This document shows, piece by piece, positions 42,985-50,867 of a stretch of 64,000 nt of DNA. How positions within the stretch are numbered: position 1 is the stretch's first letter; each line of letters begins with the position of its first letter. Source of the stretch: CAVYXF01 sp963772335 (GTDB lineage: Bacteria; Pseudomonadota; Alphaproteobacteria; Rhizobiales; Rhodomicrobiaceae); assembly GCA_963772335.1 (NCBI GenBank), contig CAVYXF010000008.1, forward strand, positions 1-64,000, written 5' to 3'. The position numbers and the translations under genes are program-made. The notes below the pieces were generated by a model that was not told where the DNA came from, made no database searches, and saw only the letters and a list, made by a program, of their open reading frames with translations.

Positions 42985-43271
42985 CGAAGCGACCTGGCGC
43001 GCAGGCCCGGCCGAATGCTTCAGCCGCTCGGCGAAAAGCAAAGCAGGCTTTATGATCAGCGGCAGCGCGAGGACGGGGATGACGGCTGCGGCGACGAAGG
43101 CTTCGGCCTGAGCCGGGATGGCCCCCTGGGTGATGGCCCAGGCGAGCGTGACATTGCGATTGCCCGTGACCAGCCGATGGTGAGCGCGTCCTTGGTTCCC
43201 AGGCTGGCGAACACGGCCGATCCGATTGTACAGCCGGCAAGGTTCACCGCGAACGCGGCGATCAGCATGTC
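42985..43271 (-). pseudogene. C-terminal remnant of a BASS-type sodium symporter
   Basis: Minus-strand coding similarity in two frames: LIAAFAVNLAGCTIGSAVFA then, after a shift near 43185, LVTGNRNVTLAWAITQGAIP and FVAAAVIPVLALPLIIKPAL. This resembles the last helices of bile-acid:Na+ symporter-like transporters (the SGNRN segment). It lacks the N-terminal two thirds and meets a truncated LysR gene head to head near 43272. A short minus-strand frame at about 42943 (MAFSDVDWILLLFGVFNV) may be another membrane-protein scrap. Confidence 0.5.
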
Positions 43272-43272
43272 G

Positions 43273-44013
43273 CTGCTGGAGGATGCCCGCAAGATCCTCG
43301 CCAGCGTCGACCGGGCCGTTGAGACCTCGCGCCGGGCCTCGCGGGGCGAGCAGGGCCGGCTCTGCGTCGGTGTGACCTCGACAACGCCCTTTCATCCGCT
43401 CGTGCCGCGCTCTATCCGCAGCTTCTGCGAGAGCTCGCCCATGGTGGCGCTGACGCTGGAGGAAGCGATGAGTAACGAACTCATAGATTATCTGCGAACG
43501 GAGCGGATGGATGCCGCTTTCATCCGCACCTCGGCGTCCGGCATAGATGGCCTCACGGTCCATCGCCTGCTGGCGGAGCCGATGATCCTGGCATTGCCGC
43601 GTGCGCACGCTCTGGCAGATGATGAATGGGAGACGAAGCCGATCACGCTCAAACAGCTTGCCGGCGCCACCTTCATCCTCTCCGGGCCGCCTGGCACGGG
43701 CATGTACGACCCGATCATCGCGGCCTGCGTTGCCGCCGGATTCAATCCGAAAGTCGGCAATCTCGGCGCCACCACGCAGCAGGCGCCGCGCATCTCTTCC
43801 ACACTCAGCCTCGTGGCCGCTGGCCTCGGGGTGACCTGCGTGCCGCTCTCGCTGGAGCGCATGAACATGGACGGCGTGGTCTACCGCCGCCTGACCGGCT
43901 CGCCGCAGTTCACCGCGGTCATGAACCTTGCGACACGCCAGAGCGATCCCTCGAGCGTACTGCGGAAATTCGTCCGCGTTGTACGCGAGGTGTTCCGTGA
44001 GGGGACGGCTTGA
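43273..44013 (+). pseudogene. LysR-family regulator lacking its DNA-binding domain
   Basis: The frame gives a normal LysR inducer-binding domain from LLEDARKILASVDRAVETSR to the end (GLGVTCVPLSLERMNMDGVV near the C-terminus). The N-terminal helix-turn-helix of about 60-70 residues is missing and is replaced by unrelated transporter DNA. A longer open frame runs back to 42673, but the residues before 43273 are antisense to the BASS remnant and not LysR-like. It is most likely the product of a deletion, without regulatory function. Confidence 0.75.
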
Positions 44014-44085
44014 GCTGTCACACCGTCTCCTTGTGGACGGGATTGCCGGAACTGAAGTATCAAGATCGAGCCCGCACGCTGTGCT

Positions 44086-44601
44086 ATGTCCTCACGCCTG
44101 TTCTCAGCGGAATCACGCATTTTGAATGAGCCCACCAAACCAATTACGATCTATGTCGATGCGGACGCCTGCCCTGTGAAGGCGGAGGTCTACCGTGTAG
44201 CTGAACGCCATGCGATCAAGGTGTATGTGGTCAGCAACAGCTATATGGCTGTGCCGAGAAACCCGCTCATCGAGCGCGTGGTGGTCGGCGGCGATCCCAA
44301 TGCCGCCGATGACTGGATCGCCGAGCGGGCGTCGCGCGGGGGCATCGTTATTACCGCCGATGTGCCGCTTGCGCATCGCGCCATCAAGGCCGGGGCACAG
44401 GTGATCGCGCCGAATGGGCGCCCTTTCACGGAAGAGTCCATCGGCATGGCACTCGCAACCCGCAATCTGATGGACGATCTGCGCTCGGCCGGCCAGATCA
44501 CCGGCGGCCCGAAGCCGTTCCAGCCGCGCGACCGCTCGAACTTCCTGTCCGCCCTCGATCTTGCCATCGGCCGGTTGAGGCGCGAGGGCTTCGGGGTCTG
44601 A
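44086..44601 (+). CDS. YaiI/YqxD-family protein (DUF188)
   Basis: A protein of 160-171 residues with the family hallmark ITIYVDADACPVKAEVYRVA and later GGIVITADVPLAHRAIKAGA, then NGRPFTEESIGMALATRNLM. These PIN-like acidic residues suggest a nuclease-type fold, but the cellular role is unknown. The ATG at 44086 or a TTG at 44122 may be the start; the latter gives the usual length of about 150-160. Confidence 0.88.
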   Translation: MSSRLFSAESRILNEPTKPITIYVDADACPVKAEVYRVAERHAIKVYVVSNSYMAVPRNPLIERVVVGGDPNAADDWIAERASRGGIVITADVPLAHRAIKAGAQVIAPNGRPFTEESIGMALATRNLMDDLRSAGQITGGPKPFQPRDRSNFLSALDLAIGRLRREGFGV

Positions 44602-44642
44602 GGGGCCCTTGCGTCCGCATCAGCTATCGCTTTTCCCTCGGG

Positions 44643-45390
44643 TCAAATCGGCCTATCGCTGACCTGGGCCGAAAAACTGCCAGCTCGGGGTGCCCTGCTG
44701 ACCTCAGGAAACGGCCTGAAGGTCAGGGCGATTAGGAAGGCGCCGATGCCGAGAGCAAATGATCCGATGAACAGCCAGCCGTAACTGGCGAAGGCGTCAA
44801 AGATCAGTCCTCCGGTTAGCGGCCCGGTCGCCATGCCCAGGCCGCCGGCCATAGCGGTGCCGCCGATAATGGTGCCCATCATGCGCAGCGGGAAATTCTC
44901 ACGCGCGATAACCGAATAGAGCGGCATAACGCCGGCGTAAATGAAGCCGAACACGGCAGCCACCGCATAGAAGGCCGAAAGCTCGCGCACGTAATAATAG
45001 GCCAGCGCGAAGGCCTGGGCGAGCAACCCCGCTACCAGAACACGCTTGGCTCCGAACCGGTCGCCGAGAATACCGAAGGCAAGACGGCCGCCGAGCCCTG
45101 CAAGCCCCTCCACGCTGTAGATCGAGACGGCAAGCATCAGCGGAATGCCGCAGCTGACAGCATAGCTCACGGTGTGGAATATCGGACCCGAATGCGTAGC
45201 GCAGCAGAAGAAGTTGGTCGTTATCAGAATGATGAATTGTGGCGTTCTGAGCGCCTGGCCTATGGATATGTCCGATGGTCCCTCATCCCCCGCGACGGCG
45301 GCAGTGGCAGCCGTTTCCAGGGCCGGCGGGCGTCGCACCAGGAAGCTCACCGGGATCATCAGCACCGCAGCGAGCGCGGCGGCCGCAATA
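44643..45390 (-). pseudogene. MFS transporter truncated to its C-terminal half
   Basis: About 245 residues corresponding to helices 7-12 of a 12-helix major facilitator (YSVEGLAGLGGRLAFGILGD carries the loop 8/9 motif; GPLTGGLIFDAFASYGWLF is near the end). The N-terminal half is absent: the frame enters directly from the 3' end of the small membrane-protein gene at 45393-45602, so a deletion joined them. A half-transporter is unlikely to work alone. Confidence 0.7.
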
Positions 45391-45392
45391 TG

Positions 45393-45602
45393 CTATTTCC
45401 GGTCCGCCGGCGCGCTCGCCGTCGCCCCGGTCTTCTTGTGCGAGACTTCGGGAAAGATCCACATCGCAACGATGGCGATGGCGCCGAACAGGAGGGCGGC
45501 ATAGCTCGGCCCGACCTGGCCGAGGCTGGCCTGGAAGAAATAGCCGGCGATCGCTACCAGCGCGACAATGACGGACACGATGATCTTAATGCGAGGCGGC
45601 AT
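45393..45602 (-). CDS. Small membrane protein of unknown function
   Basis: 69 residues with two hydrophobic helices (IIVSVIVALVAIAGYFF and YAALLFGAIAIVAMWIF), a polar tail (VSHKKTGATASAPADRK) and a plausible ribosome site (GGAGAG) before the ATG. It was not recognised as a known family. Its stop codon touches the deletion junction with the truncated MFS gene, so its own 3' end could be affected. Confidence 0.55.
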   Translation of the reverse strand: MPPRIKIIVSVIVALVAIAGYFFQASLGQVGPSYAALLFGAIAIVAMWIFPEVSHKKTGATASAPADRK

Positions 45603-45626
45603 AGTCAGCTCTCCGTGAAACGGCGG

Positions 45627-45800
45627 CTAATGGTTCGACTGAAACATTTGCATCCCCGTTCAGCACCCTCATTTTGCGAATGTTTCAGTCATAAGAACCA
45701 CTAACTAATAAAGTTTCCTAATGGAGCTTTTGAATTTGACATTTGAGAACGAGCTTGGCTGCCACCGGGTCTCAAATGTCAAATTCAAAAGCTCCATTAG
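45627..45800. repeat. Bipartite CTAATG hairpin element, copy 2
   Basis: Hairpin A (45627-45704) starts CTAATGGTTC and ends GAACCACTAA. Its upper stem GACTGAAACATTTGCA pairs with TGCGAATGTTTCAGTC (one G-T), with ATAA unpaired in the right arm. After 13 bp, hairpin B (45718-45800) starts CTAATGGAGC and ends GCTCCATTAG, with stem TGAATTTGACATTTGAGA fully paired. The outer ends carry CTAATG in place of CTAGTG on most arms. Hairpin B supplies the stop codon of the gene at 45797-46195. Confidence 0.85.
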
Positions 45801-46195
45801 GGGATCCAGAAGCTGCTGGTTGCGCCCGTTGCGAACAGCAGAGCAAGCGCTGCCGTGAGCAAAGAGAGAAGAATGATCAGGCCTGCTTTGCCGTTCTTGA
45901 TACTCTCCGGCAGATCCTGGATGACGAATGGCGAGAACAGGAAGATGCTTCCGCCGACGACTACGGCCGAAGACCAGCGCAGCTCGCTGTAGCCGTAAGT
46001 GAAGATTACGACGAACAAGGCCAGCAGCAAGGCGGCGTTGAGAAGAATGAGCGCGATCCCGCCCGGCGACCTGACGGAGTCCGGCGCCGCCGAGATCGGC
46101 AGCATTCCCGCCAGCTGAAACGCGCCGACGCAAAAAACCGCCCACGCTAAGGCAAAGACGGCCAACGCGAGGATGTTGGGTTCGAACGCGTCCAA
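45797..46195 (-). CDS. Hypothetical four-helix membrane protein
   Basis: About 132 residues from TTG 46195, which has CGGAGG 6-7 nt upstream; upstream in-frame codons lack a good start. Hydrophobic segments include ILALAVFALAWAVFCVGAFQ, IALILLNAALLLALFVVIFT and AGLIILLSLLTAALALLFAT. No known family was recognised. The final codons and stop (SSFWIP, TAA) run into a hairpin element, so the natural C-terminus may have been altered. Confidence 0.5.
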   Translation of the reverse strand: MDAFEPNILALAVFALAWAVFCVGAFQLAGMLPISAAPDSVRSPGGIALILLNAALLLALFVVIFTYGYSELRWSSAVVVGGSIFLFSPFVIQDLPESIKNGKAGLIILLSLLTAALALLFATGATSSFWIP

Positions 46196-46231
46196 CTTGC
46201 GCCTCCGAGTGACAGGAGCATCATATACGAT

Positions 46232-46241
46232 TAATATATCA
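46232..46241 (-). promoter_or_regulatory. TGATATATTA motif upstream of the DUF6166 gene
   Basis: The minus strand reads TGATATATTA, identical to sites at 46622-46631 and 51984-51993. It lies 46 bp before the ATG at 46287. Confidence 0.4.
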
Positions 46242-46286
46242 GGCGCAACAATGGGTCGGGAGATCTCCCGAAGCGAGGCAGCAACT

Positions 46287-46586
46287 ATGAGCAAAGTATA
46301 TCGGGGCGACCGCACGATCGACGGGCTGAGTGTCACCGTTGATGGCGAGCCTCTGCCCGAGCGCACCGACATCAAGGAGATCTCGGGCGACGGCTTCGAA
46401 TGGAGCTATGAAGGAACGGCTCCGGCCCAGCTTGCGCTTGCTCTGCTGGAAGACCATCTCGCAGATCCGCAGCGCGCCCTCAGGCTGACCGACGCGTTCA
46501 TGCGGCATGTCGTGGCGAATTTCAACAATGAGTGGGAGATGACGAGCGAAGACATCGCCGCGGCGGTCGCTGCTATCGAGCGCTAG
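46287..46586 (+). CDS. DUF6166-type small protein
   Basis: 99 residues starting MSKVYRGDRTIDGLSVTVDG, with core FEWSYEGTAPAQLALALLED and a helical C-terminus. It resembles proteins annotated with DUF6166, short soluble proteins of unknown role. The ATG at 46287 fits the family start; an in-frame extension to 46173 is not supported. Confidence 0.65.
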   Translation: MSKVYRGDRTIDGLSVTVDGEPLPERTDIKEISGDGFEWSYEGTAPAQLALALLEDHLADPQRALRLTDAFMRHVVANFNNEWEMTSEDIAAAVAAIER

Positions 46587-46621
46587 CCAACGAGGCCCGC
46601 TTGCCATCCCTGATGTACAGG

Positions 46622-46631
46622 TGATATATTA
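46622..46631 (+). promoter_or_regulatory. TGATATATTA motif upstream of the fatty-acid-hydroxylase-type gene
   Basis: Exact TGATATATTA, 78 bp before the ATG at 46709. Identical motifs lie before dctP1 and the DUF6166 gene, so a shared regulator is plausible. Confidence 0.45.
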
Positions 46632-46708
46632 CAACGAGGGAACGCCGTTATGGCCCGCAGCCTCTGACGCCACGGGCGGCGTACAACTTTCGTACCGGGA
46701 GTGAGGCC

Positions 46709-47500
46709 ATGGAGCTCGCAGTCTCGAACATGACCGGGCGGCAGAGACAATACCGCTCGAATTATCGTACGCGCGTCGCCGGCTGGTATAATGGCTGGCT
46801 GCATATCGCGGTGATTTACACGATCGGCTTTACCGGCCTGTACATCTACCTTTCCAATCTGAACAACGTGCAGTGGTGGGAGTGGCTGACGATTCCTGTC
46901 ACCTTCGTCATGTGCAATTTCTTCGAGTGGTACGTCCATCGCTACATCATGCACCGCCCGTCGAGCATCAAGCTGTTCCGGGCCGTCTACAGCCGCCATA
47001 CCTTGATGCACCATCAGTTCTTCACCGAGGACGAGATGCGCTTTGCCGATCATCATGATTGGCGCGTGACCTTCTTCCCGCCCTACGCCCTGGTGGTGTT
47101 CACACTGATGTCGATTCCGGCAGCGCTGGTGCTGGGATGGCTTATTTCTGCGAATGTCGGCTGGCTGTTCATCACCACCACGACCTCGATGTATCTGATT
47201 TACGAATTCATGCATTTCTGCTGCCACATCGAAGAAAACAGCTTCGTGCGCAACATGCCGTTCGTGAATACGATCCGGCGGCATCACACCGCGCATCACA
47301 ACCAGTCAATCATGATGGAGGTGAATATGAACCTCACCTTCCCGGTCATGGATTGGCTGTTCGGCACGTCCGATCTTAATCGGGGCCTGATTGGCCATGT
47401 GTTCAACGGCTATGACAACAATCACGTGAAGCAAGGGCTGCGCAAAACCTCGCGCACACCGCGGGTGAGCCCGGATGTGCGGTCGGTCGCGGCGGAATAG
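46709..47500 (+). CDS. Fatty acid hydroxylase/sterol desaturase-family membrane protein
   Basis: A 263-residue integral membrane di-iron protein with about four helices and histidine boxes EWYVHRYIMHR, SRHTLMHHQFF and RRHHTAHHNQS, plus FMHFCCHIEE. The family hydroxylates or desaturates lipids or sterols. The substrate is unknown; the surrounding carboxylate/CoA catabolic genes suggest lipid or organic-acid chemistry. A strong terminator follows at 47531-47556. Confidence 0.82.
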   Translation: MELAVSNMTGRQRQYRSNYRTRVAGWYNGWLHIAVIYTIGFTGLYIYLSNLNNVQWWEWLTIPVTFVMCNFFEWYVHRYIMHRPSSIKLFRAVYSRHTLMHHQFFTEDEMRFADHHDWRVTFFPPYALVVFTLMSIPAALVLGWLISANVGWLFITTTTSMYLIYEFMHFCCHIEENSFVRNMPFVNTIRRHHTAHHNQSIMMEVNMNLTFPVMDWLFGTSDLNRGLIGHVFNGYDNNHVKQGLRKTSRTPRVSPDVRSVAAE

Positions 47501-47530
47501 CGTCAGGCGCATTCGTCGTCATCAGGCAAT

Positions 47531-47556
47531 CAGCCCCTGCCCGCGGCGGGGGCTTT
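47531..47556 (+). terminator. Rho-independent terminator after the hydroxylase-type gene
   Basis: GCCCCTGCCC and GCGGGGGC form a GC-rich hairpin followed by TTTTCGTTT. It lies 30 bp after the stop at 47500. A second plain hairpin (ACGGCGAAC...GTTCGCCGT, 47621-47645) lies in the convergent gap before the GntR gene. Confidence 0.75.
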
Positions 47557-47729
47557 TCGTTTGGGTGCACAAATGGGCGTAGGGGAAGTCGCCGCCACCG
47601 GCACGGAAGCTCCCTCTTCCACGGCGAACGCTTGTCGTTCGCCGTAAAGGCTCACGACCGGAGAGGAGACCCGGAAGCAACCGAAATACCGGAAGTGACG
47701 GCGTCAAAGAAATACGCTGTAGAGCCTAC

Positions 47730-48446
47730 TTACGGCGCGCCTGGTACTTTTTCACCGCCGCGGGGCGTATCGAGAGAAGCGCGGGTGAAGCCCTCAAGAT
47801 AATCGATCAGGCGGTCACTGGCGTCAGCCGCCCCTTCCGCATTGCCGGCCCCGATAGCAGCCGCTAGATCCGCGTGGAGACGTGCGCATTGGGGAAGATC
47901 GAGCACCTGTTTGTAATGCATATACCAGAAGCGCCGCGACAGCCCTTGCATCAAACCCATGGCGCGGCGGGCATAGTCATTGCGGCTCGTTGCGGCGAGC
48001 AAACGATTGAACTGCTGGTCAAGCCGCATAAAGGCAATATCGTCATTCTCCTCAGCCGAGCGGCGCATGGCCGAGGCGATCTCCGCAAATTCCTGTAGCT
48101 CCGCTTTGCTGCTACGCTCCGCGGCGAGACGGGCCATCAGGCGCTCTAGCTCGCGCCTTACGCGGAGCAATTCGAGCTGGTTGCGGACGTTGATCTCCGA
48201 AACGATCACCCCACGCCGCGGCATGATGGTGACCAGCCCCTCACGCGCGAGCTGCTGCAAGGCTTCCCGTACCGGTGTACGGCCGATGCCCAGATGCTTT
48301 GCAATGCCGCTTTCGGACAGCACTTGGCCAGGCGGTAAGGCCAGCGTGACGATGAGTTCCTCAAGCTCTTTGTAGGCTCTCTCTGTCAGGCTCGCCTCGT
48401 CCGAGGCGTATACGGGGCGAGGATCTGCGACCGTCATTCTTCGCAT
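47730..48446 (-). CDS. GntR-family (FCD) transcriptional regulator
   Basis: 238 residues: winged helix (LSESGIAKHLGIGRTPVREA) and an all-helical FCD effector domain with the metal-type pattern around DDIAFMRLDQQFNRLLAATS and CARLHADLAAAI. These proteins respond to organic acids. It is divergent from nothing but lies downstream of the TRAP operon ending at 48789. It shares the family with the regulator at 60115, and the two may control the TRAP/CoA cluster. Confidence 0.85.
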   Translation of the reverse strand: MRRMTVADPRPVYASDEASLTERAYKELEELIVTLALPPGQVLSESGIAKHLGIGRTPVREALQQLAREGLVTIMPRRGVIVSEINVRNQLELLRVRRELERLMARLAAERSSKAELQEFAEIASAMRRSAEENDDIAFMRLDQQFNRLLAATSRNDYARRAMGLMQGLSRRFWYMHYKQVLDLPQCARLHADLAAAIGAGNAEGAADASDRLIDYLEGFTRASLDTPRGGEKVPGAP

Positions 48447-48529
48447 GCTTTCTCATCTTATGAGCGGCGCTGCAGATGCCGACCCTGCCGCATACCGCAC
48501 GAATAACATATTTGCTGTCCGCCGCTTTG

Positions 48530-48698
48530 CTAGTGGTCCGGTTCCAACATTCGCATCCCACCCGCGGAAAGCACTTTCGCGAATGTTGGAACCAAAAGGA
48601 CCACTAGCAACTCTATATTTCGAGTGGAGTTTTTGGATTGACATTTGGCTGTCGAGCTCTCGGCGGGAGGGTATCAAATGTCAAATCCACTCCACTAG
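48530..48698. repeat. Bipartite CTAGTG hairpin element, copy 3
   Basis: Hairpin A (48530-48607) starts CTAGTGGTCC and ends GGACCACTAG. Its upper stem GGTTCCAACATTCGC pairs with GCGAATGTTGGAACC, with AAAA unpaired on the right. After 13 bp, hairpin B (48621-48698) starts CGAGTGGAGT and ends ACTCCACTAG, with stem GGATTGACATTTG. It is nearly identical to copy 4 at 50699-50867, about 2.2 kb away. Confidence 0.88.
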
Positions 48699-48788
48699 AG
48701 CGCGCCGCCCGGGTGATCGTTGGGCGTGCGCGGCTTTTCACAGCGAACAGCCTTAATCCCATCTCGCGCTCGGCTCACTATCGCAGCT

Positions 48789-50111
48789 TCAGTTGAAGCC
48801 GAGCAATCGCGACGGCAGCCAGAGCGCCAGTTGGGGAAAAGCCATCACCAATCCAGCTGTGATGAACTGGAGTATGATGAACGGCACGACGCCCCAATAC
48901 ATGTGCCGCAGTTCAATCTCCGGCGGAGCGACACCGCGCAAATAGAAGATCGCTGGCGCCATCGGCGGCGTGAGATAGCTCGTCTGGATCATCAACAGGA
49001 CCAGCATACAGAACCAGACCGGGTTGAATTCGGCCTGGGTGATGAATGGCATGAAGATTGGAACGAAGATCAGGATGATCGAGATCCATTCAAGGAAGAA
49101 GCCGGCGAGAAAGATGATCCCGAGGAACAAGAACAGAAGCGACCAGGGATCAAGGCTCAAACTCGTGATCAGATCACGCATCACGCCCATTCCGCCCATC
49201 GCCACGAACACGCCGGTGAACACCGAGCCGGCCATCAGGATGAACATGATCATGGCAGTGACGACAATGGTCTTGATCATCGCCTGCCAAAGAGTTCTCC
49301 AGTTGAACCGGCGGTAGAAAATGACGAGCACGAACGAAGCGAGCGCGCCCACGGCGGCAGCGGCGGTCGGCTCGGCAATGCCGGCCATGATCGAGCCGAG
49401 CACGGCGAAGATCATCATGAGCGGCGGCACGAGGGCGCGCAGGGTAATGACAAGCTTGGCGCGCAGGTCTGGTTCGTCAGCCGTCCTGGGAATGATCGGC
49501 GCCGTCTCTGGCCGGATAACGCAGAGCAGGTAGATATAGGCGATATAGGATGTTGCGAGGATAAGGCCCGGAAACAGCATGCCGACCAGCAGGTCGCCAA
49601 TCGAGACGTTCGCCACGGGCCCTAGCACCACGACGACGACCGAGGGCGGGATGATGGTGCCGAGCGAGCCGCCAGCACAGATCACCCCGGAGATAAGCGG
49701 CTTTGAATAATTGTAGCGCAGCATGCCGGGAATCGCGAGCAGGCCGACCACCGTTTCCGTCGCGCCGATCACGCCCGTCGAGGCCGCAAAGATCACGCAC
49801 ATGACGACGGTGCCCATGGCGAGGCCGCCCGGCAGCCTGCGCGTCCAGAGATGCACGGCGCCGAACAGGCGCTCGGCGATCCCGGAGCGCTCCAGCATCG
49901 AGCCCATGAACACAAACAGCGGAACTGCGGCCAACACGAAGTTGGAGGCCGTCGCTTCGATCTTCTGCGTGAACTGGAAGAACACCGCATCGCCGAAATA
50001 GGCGTAGCCGAAGACGAAGGCAGTGCAGAACAGCGACCATGCCACCGGGAAGCCCAGGAACATCAGGACGAACAGCACCGGCAGCATGAGCATGCTGAGA
50101 TTGCCGCTCAT
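48789..50111 (-). CDS. dctM: TRAP transporter large permease (DctM type), system 1
   Basis: A 440-residue membrane protein with about 12 helices and typical segments PLFVFMGSMLERSGIAERLF, GVICAGGSLGTIIPPSV and LTPPMAPAIFYLRGVAPPEI. It forms the sodium-driven carboxylate channel with the DctQ at 50108, which it overlaps by 4 bp. It is the last gene of the dctP1-Q1-M1 operon. Confidence 0.88.
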   Translation of the reverse strand: MSGNLSMLMLPVLFVLMFLGFPVAWSLFCTAFVFGYAYFGDAVFFQFTQKIEATASNFVLAAVPLFVFMGSMLERSGIAERLFGAVHLWTRRLPGGLAMGTVVMCVIFAASTGVIGATETVVGLLAIPGMLRYNYSKPLISGVICAGGSLGTIIPPSVVVVVLGPVANVSIGDLLVGMLFPGLILATSYIAYIYLLCVIRPETAPIIPRTADEPDLRAKLVITLRALVPPLMMIFAVLGSIMAGIAEPTAAAAVGALASFVLVIFYRRFNWRTLWQAMIKTIVVTAMIMFILMAGSVFTGVFVAMGGMGVMRDLITSLSLDPWSLLFLFLGIIFLAGFFLEWISIILIFVPIFMPFITQAEFNPVWFCMLVLLMIQTSYLTPPMAPAIFYLRGVAPPEIELRHMYWGVVPFIILQFITAGLVMAFPQLALWLPSRLLGFN

Positions 50112-50632
50112 TGGCGATACTCCGGCGAGCGAAGATTCTCACCGCCAAGCAGCAGCAGCACGCATTTGAGGACTTCGGCCAGAATCTGCAACGCGAGCAC
50201 GACGAAGCTGATGACGATCAGCGCGCGGAATGGCCAGATTGGCGGGTTCCAGGCCGACTGCCCTGAACCTTCGCCGCTGAGATAGGCGGTGTAGGCGTAC
50301 TCAAACAGCCGCAGGCTGACGAAAGTAAGGCAGGTGAGCAGGACGCAGTAGAGCACCAGATCGATGATCGCCTGGGCGCGGGGTGAGAGCCCGGCATAAA
50401 TGAGGTCGATCCGGACATGGGCCTCCTTCATCACCCCCAGCGCGCCGCCCATGAGGAAGTGCACGCCCATCAGCATGTAACCAAGCTCGAAGGCCCAGAT
50501 CGTCGGCGCGCCGAACAGATAGCGCGCGACCACCTCGTAGCAGGTCGCCAGCACGAGCGGCACGATAAGCAGTGCTCCGGCATAGCCGAGTACCCGCGTC
50601 AGCGCCTCGATGGCGCGGATGACTGATTTCAT
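50108..50632 (-). CDS. dctQ: TRAP transporter small permease (DctQ type), system 1
   Basis: A 174-residue protein with four helices; the DctQ signature is in VLATCYEVVARYLFGAPTIW and the conserved central pair in HVRIDLIYAGLSPRAQAIID. The stop overlaps the dctM start. A bipartite hairpin element separates it from dctP1 by about 230 bp, so SBP and permease expression may differ. Confidence 0.87.
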   Translation of the reverse strand: MKSVIRAIEALTRVLGYAGALLIVPLVLATCYEVVARYLFGAPTIWAFELGYMLMGVHFLMGGALGVMKEAHVRIDLIYAGLSPRAQAIIDLVLYCVLLTCLTFVSLRLFEYAYTAYLSGEGSGQSAWNPPIWPFRALIVISFVVLALQILAEVLKCVLLLLGGENLRSPEYRQ

Positions 50633-50698
50633 GGTCCCCCGGGCCGGTCTAGCGGAGGGCCGGCAGGGACCGGCCGCTCCCGAATTGCATGATGAAGG

Positions 50699-50867
50699 CT
50701 AGTGGTCCGGTTCCAACATTCGCATCCCACCCGCGGAAAGCACTTTTGCGAATGTTGGAACCAAAAGGACCACTAGCAACTATATATTTCTAGTGGAGTT
50801 TTGGATTTTACATTTGGTTGTCGAGCCCTCGGCAGGAGAGTACCAAATGTCAAATCCACTCCACTAG
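50699..50867. repeat. Bipartite CTAGTG hairpin element, copy 4
   Basis: Hairpin A (50699-50776) is almost identical to copy 3, and hairpin B (50790-50867) starts CTAGTGGAGT and ends ACTCCACTAG. The spacer is again 13 bp. It lies between dctP1 and dctQ1; its terminal CTAG supplies the TAG stop of dctP1 on the minus strand. Confidence 0.88.

Noticed and set aside
47621..47645. Hairpin ACGGCGAAC/GTTCGCCGT as a terminator
   Set aside because: It is a clean 9-bp stem but has no T-run after it on either strand, so termination is not supported.
48720..49625. A 301-codon plus-strand frame antisense to dctM1
   Set aside because: Very polar, repetitive in Asp, Glu, His and Arg, the usual complement of a hydrophobic gene.
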